NCBI GenBank assembly: GCA_009377795.1
Contig: WHTJ01000047.1
Location: 1 to 36,006, forward strand
Direction: 5' to 3'
Source of the DNA: Propionibacteriales bacterium
Lineage (GTDB): Bacteria > Actinomycetota > Actinomycetes > Propionibacteriales > Nocardioidaceae
DNA length: 36,006 nt
The position numbers and the translations under genes were made by a program. A model generated the notes under the pieces. It searched no databases. It had not been told where the DNA came from and saw nothing but the letters and a program-made list of their open reading frames with translations. Below, in pieces: positions 29,549 to 36,006 of this stretch; within the stretch, counting starts at the first letter, position 1; each line of letters opens with the position of its first letter.

Positions 29549-31669
29549 CTAGGAAGCCAGCGGCGGTAGGCCTACCGCTACCTCCACCGGCTTCTCCACC
29601 GACGCAGAGTCCAACTCCGGCAGCAGCCGATCCAGCCACCCTGGCAGCCACCAGTTCGCGTCGCCCAGAAGCTTCATGGTGGCCGGGACGAGCACCAGGC
29701 GTACGACGGTCGCATCGAGGAAGATCGCCGTGGCCAGTCCCACTCCCATCATCTTCACCACCGGGTCACTGCCCAGGACGAAGCCCGAGAAGACCGCCAC
29801 CATGATCAGCGCGGCTGCGGTGATGGTGCGCCCGGTGCCGGCGATCCCCGCGATGACCGCGCGGGTGTTGTCGCCGTGGCGGCGGTACTCCTCGCGCACC
29901 CGCGACAGCAGGAACACCTCGTAGTCCATGGAGAGACCGAACAGGATCGCGAACATGAACAGCGGGATGAACGACACGATCGGCACCGTCGACTCCACGC
30001 CGATCAGGCCGGCCGCCCAGCCCCACTGGAAGACCATGACGAGCACGCCGTACGCCGCGCCGACGCTCAGCAGGTTCAGCACGACCGCCTTCAGCGGCAC
30101 CAGGACCGACCGGAACAGCACCGTGAGCAAGAGGAACGACAGCAGCAGCACGGCCACCACGAAGCGCAGCATCCGCTCCTGCACCCGGTCACCGAGGTCG
30201 GCGAAGGTGGCAGTCTGACCGCCGACATGGGCGGTCGCCGCGGTGCCGTCGAGCACCGTCGGGAAGACCTCGCTGCGGAGCCTCGCGACGGTCTCCTGGG
30301 TGGCTTCGTCCTGGGGCGACGTGGTCGGCTGCGCCACCAGGGTCGCCACGCCTGCGGTGAGATCGATGGTCGGGTCGCCGACCGAGGTGATGCCCGGGTC
30401 GGCTGCCATCGCCGCGGCCAGCGGCGCCACGACGGACCCGCCCTGGGAGATGTCGACCGCGATCACCAGCGGCCCGTTGACCCCGGGGCCGAACCCGTCG
30501 GCGATCAGGTCGTAGGCCCGGCGTTCGGTCCTCGACTCGGGCTTGGTCCCGTCGTCCGGGAAGCCCAGGTTGAGCGCGAGAACGGGTGCGGCCAGGGCGA
30601 TCATGAGGACCGCTCCGCCGACGAGGTACGCCGTCGCGTTGCGGGTCACGTGAGCGCCCCACCGGTACCAGCCGGTGCTCGGCCGGTGCGGCGTGCGCCG
30701 GCGTCCGTTGATCCGGTGCCCCGCCAGTCCGAGAAGTGCCGGCAGCAAGGTGACCGAAGCGAGCACCATCACGAGCACCATCGCGGAGATGGCGACCCCA
30801 CCACCGGTCACGAACGGGATCCCCGCGACGAGCAACCCGAGGATCGCCACGACGACCGTGCCGCCGGCGAAGATCACCGCCTGTCCTGCTGTTGCCAGGG
30901 CTCGGCCGGCCGCTTCGGCGACCGGCATCCCCAGGGCCAGGTGCTCGCGGTGCCGGGTGACCAGGAAGAGCGCGTAGTCGATACCGACGCCGAGCCCGAC
31001 CATGGCCGCAAGCTGCGGCGCCCACATCGGGATGTCGATCAGGTACGTCACCAGCTTCATCGAGGTGACGCCGATGACCAGACCGAACAGCGCCATCCCG
31101 ATCGGCAGCCCCATCGCGACGAAGGAGCCGAAGGCGATCAGCAGGACGATCATCGCGACGACGATCCCCGCGACCTCGCCGAGCCCGGTGGGTGCTTCCT
31201 CGAACGCGAAGAACAGATCGCCTCCGGTCTCCAGCGTCAGCGACGACTCGTCACGCAGGTCGGCGACGGCGTCCTTGAGGTTGTCCAGGTCGGAGGCATC
31301 GAGGTGCTCGATCGCGGGGTACTGCACGCGCACGAGTGCGATGGCGCCGTCCGGCGAGACGTTGCTGGTCGTCCTGAGCACGCGCGGGAGTGCCTCGAGA
31401 GCGGCCTCCACCGGCGCCAGCTGCGCCGCAGCGTCCTGGGCTTCGAGTACGACGTGGGCGGTGATCCCGCCCTCGTCAGCCTGGGCCTCGGCGAGCAGCT
31501 CCGCAGCTTGGTAGGAGTCGAGGCCGGGTGCCTCGAAGCTCTCCTCGAGATCGCGCCCGAAGGCAACGGAGGAGGCGATGACGACGAGCGCGAGGACGAC
31601 CCAGGCGCCGATGGCGACCCAGGGCCGGGTGGCAGCAGACCGGCCGAGCCGGTAGAGGAGATTCGACAT
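29549..31669 (-). CDS. MMPL/RND-family membrane exporter
   Basis: The 706-residue protein has the MMPL layout: one N-terminal helix (PWVAIGAWVVLALVVIASSV), an extracytoplasmic domain, five helices, a second outer domain and five more helices, ending in a short tail. The helix 4 region has GLGVGIDYALFLVTRHREH and the equivalent second-half motif is FGLSMDYEVFLLSRVREEY; the paired Asp-Tyr residues carry protons in MmpL proteins. Such proteins export lipids or drugs. The ATG at 31669 gives the usual N-terminus, though GGAGG is only one base from it; the much longer open frame to 32773 runs through the divergent kinase gene and is not real. It is divergent from a two-component system that probably controls it. 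Confidence 0.9.
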   Translation of the reverse strand: MSNLLYRLGRSAATRPWVAIGAWVVLALVVIASSVAFGRDLEESFEAPGLDSYQAAELLAEAQADEGGITAHVVLEAQDAAAQLAPVEAALEALPRVLRTTSNVSPDGAIALVRVQYPAIEHLDASDLDNLKDAVADLRDESSLTLETGGDLFFAFEEAPTGLGEVAGIVVAMIVLLIAFGSFVAMGLPIGMALFGLVIGVTSMKLVTYLIDIPMWAPQLAAMVGLGVGIDYALFLVTRHREHLALGMPVAEAAGRALATAGQAVIFAGGTVVVAILGLLVAGIPFVTGGGVAISAMVLVMVLASVTLLPALLGLAGHRINGRRRTPHRPSTGWYRWGAHVTRNATAYLVGGAVLMIALAAPVLALNLGFPDDGTKPESRTERRAYDLIADGFGPGVNGPLVIAVDISQGGSVVAPLAAAMAADPGITSVGDPTIDLTAGVATLVAQPTTSPQDEATQETVARLRSEVFPTVLDGTAATAHVGGQTATFADLGDRVQERMLRFVVAVLLLSFLLLTVLFRSVLVPLKAVVLNLLSVGAAYGVLVMVFQWGWAAGLIGVESTVPIVSFIPLFMFAILFGLSMDYEVFLLSRVREEYRRHGDNTRAVIAGIAGTGRTITAAALIMVAVFSGFVLGSDPVVKMMGVGLATAIFLDATVVRLVLVPATMKLLGDANWWLPGWLDRLLPELDSASVEKPVEVAVGLPPLAS

Positions 31670-31706
31670 GCCTCCACGGTGGCCCGGCGGCGAGCGACGT
31701 ACATCG

Positions 31707-31733
31707 GGCCCAGGAGTGGGGGACTCCTCGGCC
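31707..31733. promoter_or_regulatory. Palindrome in the MMPL / two-component divergent promoter
   Basis: AGGAGT-GGGGG-ACTCCT (31712-31728) is perfect and is flanked on both sides by GGCC after one mismatched base. It lies 38 bases from the MMPL start and about 70 from the kinase start. It is a candidate site for the NarL-type regulator. Confidence 0.5.
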
Positions 31734-31801
31734 GAAAGGACGAGAAGCGGCTCATGCTTGTGCCCCGTACGACGAGCGTCACCGCTCTCTAGGCTGGAGA
31801 G

Positions 31802-32932
31802 GTGTTCGCCGCCTTCATCCGCTCGATCCTTGCCGAGCCCCGTGCCCCGGACCCGCCAGCGCGGGTGTGGTGGGACTGGGCCCTGGTCGGCGCCTTGCTG
31901 GTCACGGTCGCGGGCGAGGCGATCTTCCGCCCCGACGTACCGGCGCGGCCCTTGGCCACCGTGGTCGCGCTCCTGGTGATCCCGGTCCTGCTCTGGCGGC
32001 GTACTCATCCACTCCTGGCGACCGCGGTCGGCTTCGGCGGCGCGATGGTGCTGCACATCCCGATGATCCTCGACGACGTCGCCGATGTGGGGCTCTACTC
32101 CATGGCCGGCGTCCTGCTGTTGCCTTACGCCTTGTACCGCTGGGCTTCCGGCCCCGAGGCGCTGGTCGGTACGGCGATCATCGCCGTACCGGCCGGCCTG
32201 GGTCTCGCGACCAGCGAGACCCTCGGGGACGTGATCGGTGGCGCCACCGTGCTGGTCGCGGCGTTCGCCCTCGGGGCCGCGATGCGCTACCGCGCGGTTG
32301 CGCGCCAGCGCGAGGTGCAGCAGGTCCGGACGCTCGAGCGCGGTGAGCTCGCCCGCGAGCTGCACGACACCGTCGCGCACCACGTGTCGGCCATCGCGAT
32401 CCAGGCCCAGGCGGGGCGGGCGGTGGCAGCCACCGACCCGGCTTCGGCGGTCGAGGCGCTGGCAGTGATCGAGGCGGAGGCGTCGCGGACTTTGTACGAG
32501 ATGCGCACGATGGTCCGGGTGCTCCGCGACGGCGAGGCGGCCGACTACGCGCCGCAGCGGGGCATCAGCGATCTGGACGAGCTGACCCGGATGAGCCCCG
32601 TGGTGCAGGTGCACCGCGGCGGCGACCTCGCTGGCCTGCCGCAACCGGTGGAGGTGGCGGTCTACCGGATCTGTCAGGAGTCGGTCACCAACGCGATCCG
32701 GCATTCGCTGAACGCCACGGCGGTCACCGTGGGTGTCACCGGCGACGTCGGCGTCGTACGGTTGCGTGTGCACGACGACGGAGAAGCAGCCCGCCCCGCG
32801 ACCACCGTGGGCTACGGCCTGCTCGGTATGGCAGAACGAGCCAAGCTGCTCGGCGGCGCCTGTCAGGCCGGGCCGGACCCGGTCGGCGGCTGGACCGTCG
32901 AGGCGACTCTCCCGCGGGAGGTGCCGCGATGA
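31802..32932 (+). CDS. NarL-type sensor histidine kinase
   Basis: The 376-residue protein has an N-terminal membrane block of about five to six helices (residues 24-165), a HisKA_3 dimerisation segment with the phosphorylated H188 in RELHDTVAHHVSAIAIQAQAG, and an ATPase domain with the N-box ESVTNAIRHS and G-box VGYGLLGMAERAKLLGG. It has no large sensor domain outside the cell, like kinases that sense membrane stress through their helices. Start is a GTG with GGAGAG before it. Its stop overlaps the regulator start (ATGA), so the two are co-translated. The MMPL exporter faces it, suggesting control of envelope or drug response. Confidence 0.9.
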   Translation: MFAAFIRSILAEPRAPDPPARVWWDWALVGALLVTVAGEAIFRPDVPARPLATVVALLVIPVLLWRRTHPLLATAVGFGGAMVLHIPMILDDVADVGLYSMAGVLLLPYALYRWASGPEALVGTAIIAVPAGLGLATSETLGDVIGGATVLVAAFALGAAMRYRAVARQREVQQVRTLERGELARELHDTVAHHVSAIAIQAQAGRAVAATDPASAVEALAVIEAEASRTLYEMRTMVRVLRDGEAADYAPQRGISDLDELTRMSPVVQVHRGGDLAGLPQPVEVAVYRICQESVTNAIRHSLNATAVTVGVTGDVGVVRLRVHDDGEAARPATTVGYGLLGMAERAKLLGGACQAGPDPVGGWTVEATLPREVPR

Positions 32933-33585
32933 CCATCCGGGTGGTGGTCGCCGACGACCAGCTCCTGGTCCGCACCGGGCTCACCATGATCCTCAACGCG
33001 CAGCCCGGGATCGAGGTCGTCGGCGAGGCAACGGACGGTCACGAGGCGGTGGCCGTGGCACGCGAGCTGCGTCCCGACGTCTGCCTCTTCGACATCCGGA
33101 TGCCCGGCATCGACGGCGTCGAGGCCACCCGCCAGCTCGCTGGCCCAGGCGTCGAGAACCCCCTGGCCATCGTGGTCATCACGACCTTCGATCTCGACGA
33201 GTACGTCCATGGCGCCCTCAAGGCCGGCGCCCGAGGCTTCCTCCTCAAGGACGCCGGGCCCGAGCTGCTGGTCCAGGCGATCCACGCAGCCGCGAACGGC
33301 GACGCGCTCATCTCACCCGACATCACCCGCCGCCTGCTCACCACGCTGGCTGGCCTGGAGCGAGCCTCCCCGCCGACCCAGCCGATCGAGCCGCTCACCG
33401 AACGCGAGGAAGAAGTGCTACTCACCGTCGCCCGCGGCCGCACCAACGCCGAGATCGCCGACGAGCTGCACATCACCCTGAGCACGGTGAAGACCCATGT
33501 CGGCGCGCTGATGAACAAGCTCGGCGCCCGCAACCGCGTCGAGGTCGCGATGTGGGCGTACGAGACCAGGCGCGTCAAGGGATAG
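32929..33585 (+). CDS. LuxR/NarL-family response regulator
   Basis: The 218-residue protein has a receiver domain with the acidic pair D9-D10, phosphorylated D55 in CLFDIRMPG, Thr in VVITTFD and K107 in GFLLKDAG. A linker leads to the LuxR helix-turn-helix (LTEREEEVLLTVARGRTNAEIADELHI...VKTHVGALMNKLGARNR). It is the partner of the preceding kinase with a four-base overlap. The probable target is the palindrome at 31707, controlling the MMPL exporter and itself. Confidence 0.92.
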   Translation: MTIRVVVADDQLLVRTGLTMILNAQPGIEVVGEATDGHEAVAVARELRPDVCLFDIRMPGIDGVEATRQLAGPGVENPLAIVVITTFDLDEYVHGALKAGARGFLLKDAGPELLVQAIHAAANGDALISPDITRRLLTTLAGLERASPPTQPIEPLTEREEEVLLTVARGRTNAEIADELHITLSTVKTHVGALMNKLGARNRVEVAMWAYETRRVKG

Positions 33586-33684
33586 GGCCGGCTGACCTCC
33601 GATCGCGTCTACGCAGTTCGCACGCGCCTAGTCGCGGCGGATTGATGCGCCCCGCTCCTGCGGCACGCGCGAACGGCCCCCGTC

Positions 33685-34236
33685 TCAGGCTCGCCATACC
33701 GCCGCCGACTCTACGAGGCCATCGCGCTCGAGCATGGCGAGCACGTCGGTGAACGTCGCCGGCGGGTTCTGGCGGGAGTCGGCGATCCGTTGGACGGCGC
33801 TGTAGACCGCTTCGCGGCCGAGGTCGATCTGGTCGAGGATGAAGTCGTCGGCCGACTTCGCCTCCATGTCCCAGGCTTCCAGGGCAGCGGGTGGGAAGTC
33901 CTTGAGGTTGTGGGTGACGATCACCTGGGCACGCGCTTTGATCGCCGCCGCGAGCACATGCCGGTCGTCGGGATCGGGCAGCTCGATCGCCTCAAGGAGG
34001 GGCTCGTACCCCGTGACAAGACAGTCGCGTACTGCCTTGTTCATGAGGTCGCGCGTGCGGGCCAGCTTCTGCGGGTCGAGGTCTGGCCGGTTGGCGGTGA
34101 GATTGCGGAAGACCTCGTCGAGGATCTGATCGCTCCACTTGGCCTGCACCAGCCCGGCTTGGGCAACGCGGATCAGCAGGTCTCGGAGCGTGCTCGGGTA
34201 GAGCACGGTGGCGTCGTAGAGAACGACGAACGACAC
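33685..34236 (-). CDS. PIN-domain toxin
   Basis: The 183-residue protein is a PIN-type nuclease: VVLYDATVLYPSTLRD has the first acidic residue, DEVFRNL the second, and LPDPDDRHVLAAA the third acidic cluster, followed by IVTHNLKDFP. Such proteins cut RNA when not held by an antitoxin. It starts one base after the stop of the HTH protein, with which it forms a toxin-antitoxin pair. At 183 residues it is longer than VapC (about 130), closer to the COG1569-like group, with a helical C-terminal extension. The gap 33586-33684 before it holds nothing I recognise. Confidence 0.85.
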   Translation of the reverse strand: MSFVVLYDATVLYPSTLRDLLIRVAQAGLVQAKWSDQILDEVFRNLTANRPDLDPQKLARTRDLMNKAVRDCLVTGYEPLLEAIELPDPDDRHVLAAAIKARAQVIVTHNLKDFPPAALEAWDMEAKSADDFILDQIDLGREAVYSAVQRIADSRQNPPATFTDVLAMLERDGLVESAAVWRA

Positions 34237-34237
34237 C

Positions 34238-34693
34238 TCAGAGCAGGCCCATCTCTTGGTTGAGCCGGGTGAGCTCGTCGGCGGCCTCGCGGCGTTCCTG
34301 GTCGTCGCGTGCCATGTAGGCCATCAGCGACTGGGCCTTGATCCGGCGGTGCTTGCCGACCTTGCGGTACTCGATGTCGCCGGCGTCGAGCAGGCCGATG
34401 AGGAAGGGTCGACTGACGTTGAGGAGCTCGGCCGCCTGCTGGGTGGTGAGCTCGGCGTGGGCGGGCACGACCGAGACGCCCTGGCCCGCGGCCATGTGCG
34501 CGAGCACCCGCGCGAGGAGCTCGACAGCGCCGCGCGGGACGACGAGGGTCTCCTCGGGGTCGTCGGCGACGACGAGCCGGATCACGCTGTCGGTGTGGGT
34601 GGCGAGGTAGTCCTTGACGTGCGGCAGTGCCTCGACCGCAGCGCTGATGTCGGACTCGTCGGGCTGCACGGGGGCGAGTGCCAACGCGGTCAT
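34238..34693 (-). CDS. HTH antitoxin with excisionase-type DNA-binding domain
   Basis: The 151-residue protein has about 75 N-terminal residues with PEETLVVPRGAVELLARVLAHMA, then an excisionase-type MerR-like HTH (LTTQQAAELLNVSRPFLIGLLDAGDIEYRKVGKHRRI) and a charged helical tail that probably wraps the toxin. It is the partner of the PIN protein one base downstream. It likely represses its own promoter: TTGCGT-17-AATAAT with repeated CGCAAT lies 25-55 bases upstream. The pair stabilises the element against loss. Confidence 0.82.
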   Translation of the reverse strand: MTALALAPVQPDESDISAAVEALPHVKDYLATHTDSVIRLVVADDPEETLVVPRGAVELLARVLAHMAAGQGVSVVPAHAELTTQQAAELLNVSRPFLIGLLDAGDIEYRKVGKHRRIKAQSLMAYMARDDQERREAADELTRLNQEMGLL

Positions 34694-34717
34694 GGTGTCT
34701 CCTCTCTCAGAGCGACC

Positions 34718-34747
34718 ATTATTCGCAATATTCGAAGCAAACGCAAT
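34718..34747 (-). promoter_or_regulatory. Promoter of the toxin-antitoxin pair
   Basis: On the minus strand TTGCGT (34741-34746) and AATAAT (34718-34723) are separated by 17 bases. The stretch is AT-rich compared to its surroundings and CGCAAT occurs twice 19 bases apart, at 34723-34728 and 34742-34747, which could be antitoxin-binding half sites. Confidence 0.55.
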
Positions 34748-34802
34748 AGTTTAGCCGTAGGTGCGGCGGATCTTCTTCCTCTCCCTGCCTTTGGGCTCGT
34801 GG

Positions 34803-35729
34803 TCACAGGTTGCCGAGGTCGAGACGCCGGGCCTCAGCAGCGGCGCGTTCGCCAGCGTTGGCGCGGGTGTAGCGAATGAGCATCTCGACCCGGGTCCAAC
34901 CGGCCATCGCCATCAGGCCGGATTCGGAGCCGCCCGCTGCGAGCCAGCGGTGGGCGGCCGTGTGGCGAAGGTGGTGCGGTCGGAACCCCGTGATGCTCAC
35001 GCGTTCGGCGCGTCGGCGCAGAGAGCGGTAGAGGGCGTCGACAGCGAGCCCGCAGCCGCGTTCGCCGAGCCAGAGCTCGTCGCGGTCCGCATGCCGCTGC
35101 TCCTTGCGCACGCCGAGGTAGGCGCGGATCGCGGCGGCGGTGGCCGGTCCGACTGGGATGACTCGTCCGCGGCCGCCCTTCCCTCGCTGGATCGTGATGA
35201 GGCCGGCGTCCAGGTTCAGGTCTTGGGCGGTGAGGGCGATGACTTCGCTGAGCCGGATTCCGGTCTCGACCATGAGCCGGATGATCGCTTCGTCGCGGAC
35301 GTGCCGCAGCGGCCTCTGTTGCTCGGGGTCTGTCGCGCCGTCCGGGCGGCAGGTGTGCAGGAGTGCCCGGACTTGGTCGACCGTGAGTGGTTCGACGACG
35401 GGCTGTTCGAGCTTGGGGGACTTCATGCCTTGGAACGGGGCGGTGTCGAGGTGTCCGACGGCGAGCAGCCAAGCGGCGTAGCGCCGTACGGCTTGCTGCC
35501 GGATCCGCGCGGTGCTGGGCGACCGGCCCAAGCAGAGCATGTCAGTGATCCAGGTCTGCAGCGTGGTGCGGCGCATCGGCGGCAGGTCCTGGGTCTCGAC
35601 CCAGGTCAGGTAGCGGCCGACCGAGTCGAGGTAGAGGGTGATCGTCTTGGGGCTCTTGCGTTCGGCGGTGAGAGCGAGGCGCCACTCCGGCAGAAGGGCG
35701 CGGGCAACAGGCACGGTGAGGTCAGTCAT
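34803..35729 (-). CDS. Tyrosine site-specific recombinase (integrase)
   Basis: The 308-residue protein has an N-terminal SAM-like core-binding domain (residues 10-95) and a catalytic domain with R159 (TGIRLSEV), K184 (GKGGRG), H252 and R255 (PHHLRH), W278 in the His/Trp position and Y287 (RYTRA). All six active-site residues are present, so it should work. Size and motifs are XerC-like, lacking a long arm-binding N-domain. The ATG at 35729 gives the usual N-terminus; a GTG at 35762 is possible. Its 5' end lies 170 bases from att copy 3, so it is the recombinase of the right-hand element and the best candidate to act on all three cores. Confidence 0.9.
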   Translation of the reverse strand: MTDLTVPVARALLPEWRLALTAERKSPKTITLYLDSVGRYLTWVETQDLPPMRRTTLQTWITDMLCLGRSPSTARIRQQAVRRYAAWLLAVGHLDTAPFQGMKSPKLEQPVVEPLTVDQVRALLHTCRPDGATDPEQQRPLRHVRDEAIIRLMVETGIRLSEVIALTAQDLNLDAGLITIQRGKGGRGRVIPVGPATAAAIRAYLGVRKEQRHADRDELWLGERGCGLAVDALYRSLRRRAERVSITGFRPHHLRHTAAHRWLAAGGSESGLMAMAGWTRVEMLIRYTRANAGERAAAEARRLDLGNL

Positions 35730-35827
35730 GGAGACAACCGACCAGCGAGCGGTCAGCGTCACGCGCTCAGCGAGCCATGGGAGGCCACCGCCTGCGGCGA
35801 ACCCGCGCTAGTCCGGATAACTCAGCC

Positions 35828-35854
35828 GTAAGTGGACACTGGATCAAATCTCTA
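35828..35854 (+). repeat. Arm-type repeat beside att copy 3
   Basis: GTAAGTGGACACTGGATC then AAATCTCTA agrees with the copy at 28751 at 22 or more positions. It is 44 bases from the core, upstream of the integrase gene start. It is a likely integrase or excisionase binding site. Confidence 0.5.
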
Positions 35855-35859
35855 AATGC

Positions 35860-35895
35860 TTTCAGGCTCGGAATCCGTAGATTCCGAGCCTGAAA
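35860..35895. terminator. Perfect 16-base-arm hairpin beside att copy 3
   Basis: TTTCAGGCTCGGAATC and GATTCCGAGCCTGAAA are perfect complements around CGTA. It lies one base from the tRNA-derived core and, read on the minus strand, would be the terminator of the tRNA. It may also be a folded att arm. Confidence 0.75.
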
Positions 35896-35896
35896 T

Positions 35897-35941
35897 TGGT
35901 AGCGGGGGCAGGATTTGAACCTGCGACCTCTGGGTTATGAG
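35897..35941 (-). repeat. att core copy 3, 3' half of tRNA-fMet
   Basis: The reverse complement begins with CTCATAACCCAGAGG, which is the anticodon loop (CAU) and right stem of initiator tRNA, and ends in the encoded CCA. It is the longest copy. Beyond 35941 the sequence does not give the left anticodon stem, D-arm or 5' acceptor, so the tRNA is not whole here; 35942-36006 shows nothing else. Confidence 0.8.
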
Positions 35942-36006
35942 TAGCCCGAGGCACGTCTCAGGCGTCTCCCGCACGTCCCATCCTTCGCGGCCGCCGACGC
36001 CATAGC

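Noticed and set aside
29549-32773. A single 1074-residue minus-strand protein
   Set aside because: Its first 368 residues are the antisense of the histidine kinase and are low-complexity Arg/His/Gly; the MMPL family start fits the ATG at 31669.
20000-35941. Three complete tRNA genes
   Set aside because: Only the T-arm and acceptor 3' strand (plus the anticodon loop in the third copy) are present; no D-arm or 5' acceptor can be folded at any of them.

Overview
The window is high-GC DNA with frequent GTG starts, several promoters that appear to give leaderless mRNAs, an F420-type LLM flavoprotein relic, SoxR paired with a drug exporter, and an initiator-tRNA 3' half of actinobacterial type. 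This points to an actinomycete; genus cannot be decided from the sequence alone.

Left region (about 0.1-18.4 kb): a tungsten/molybdenum pterin-enzyme island. One minus-strand gene train (18347 down to 4414) encodes, in transcription order, a MobA-MoaD fusion, an aldehyde:ferredoxin oxidoreductase (AOR) family protein, the catalytic and flavin subunits of an NAD-linked formate dehydrogenase, MoeA, a MoeA with a C-terminal periplasmic-binding-protein-like (PBP-like) domain, a GntR-type HTH fused to the same kind of PBP-like domain, and a TupABC tungstate importer. Spacings are 1-15 bases or short overlaps. Flanking it are a ketopantoate-reductase-like gene, a SucCD-type CoA ligase and a truncated OFA-like transporter. 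All four starts of transcription in this block carry ATACAG/GTATAC-type repeats, suggesting one regulon. Together the genes import the metal oxyanion, build and load the pterin cofactor, and make two enzymes that need it.

Middle region (18.5-28.9 kb): a secreted nuclease/phosphatase-fold protein, then accessory cargo made of small regulator/exporter pairs: SoxR with a DHA2 exporter, TetR with a duplicated YdcZ-type transporter, and TetR with an MFS exporter followed by two frameshifted genes. Clear palindromic operators lie in each divergent promoter. Two integrase relics show older insertion events.

Right region (28.8-36 kb): an integrative element with excisionase-like protein to its left, an MMPL exporter divergent from a NarL-type two-component system, a PIN toxin with HTH antitoxin, and an intact tyrosine recombinase.

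Three same-orientation copies of the 3' half of tRNA-fMet (20000, 28826, 35897) bound the middle and right blocks at 8.8 and 7.1 kb, so these blocks look like a tandem array of tRNA-targeted islands. Each of the last two copies is preceded by a hairpin and a conserved arm-type repeat, and a third arm copy lies at 20172 without a core.
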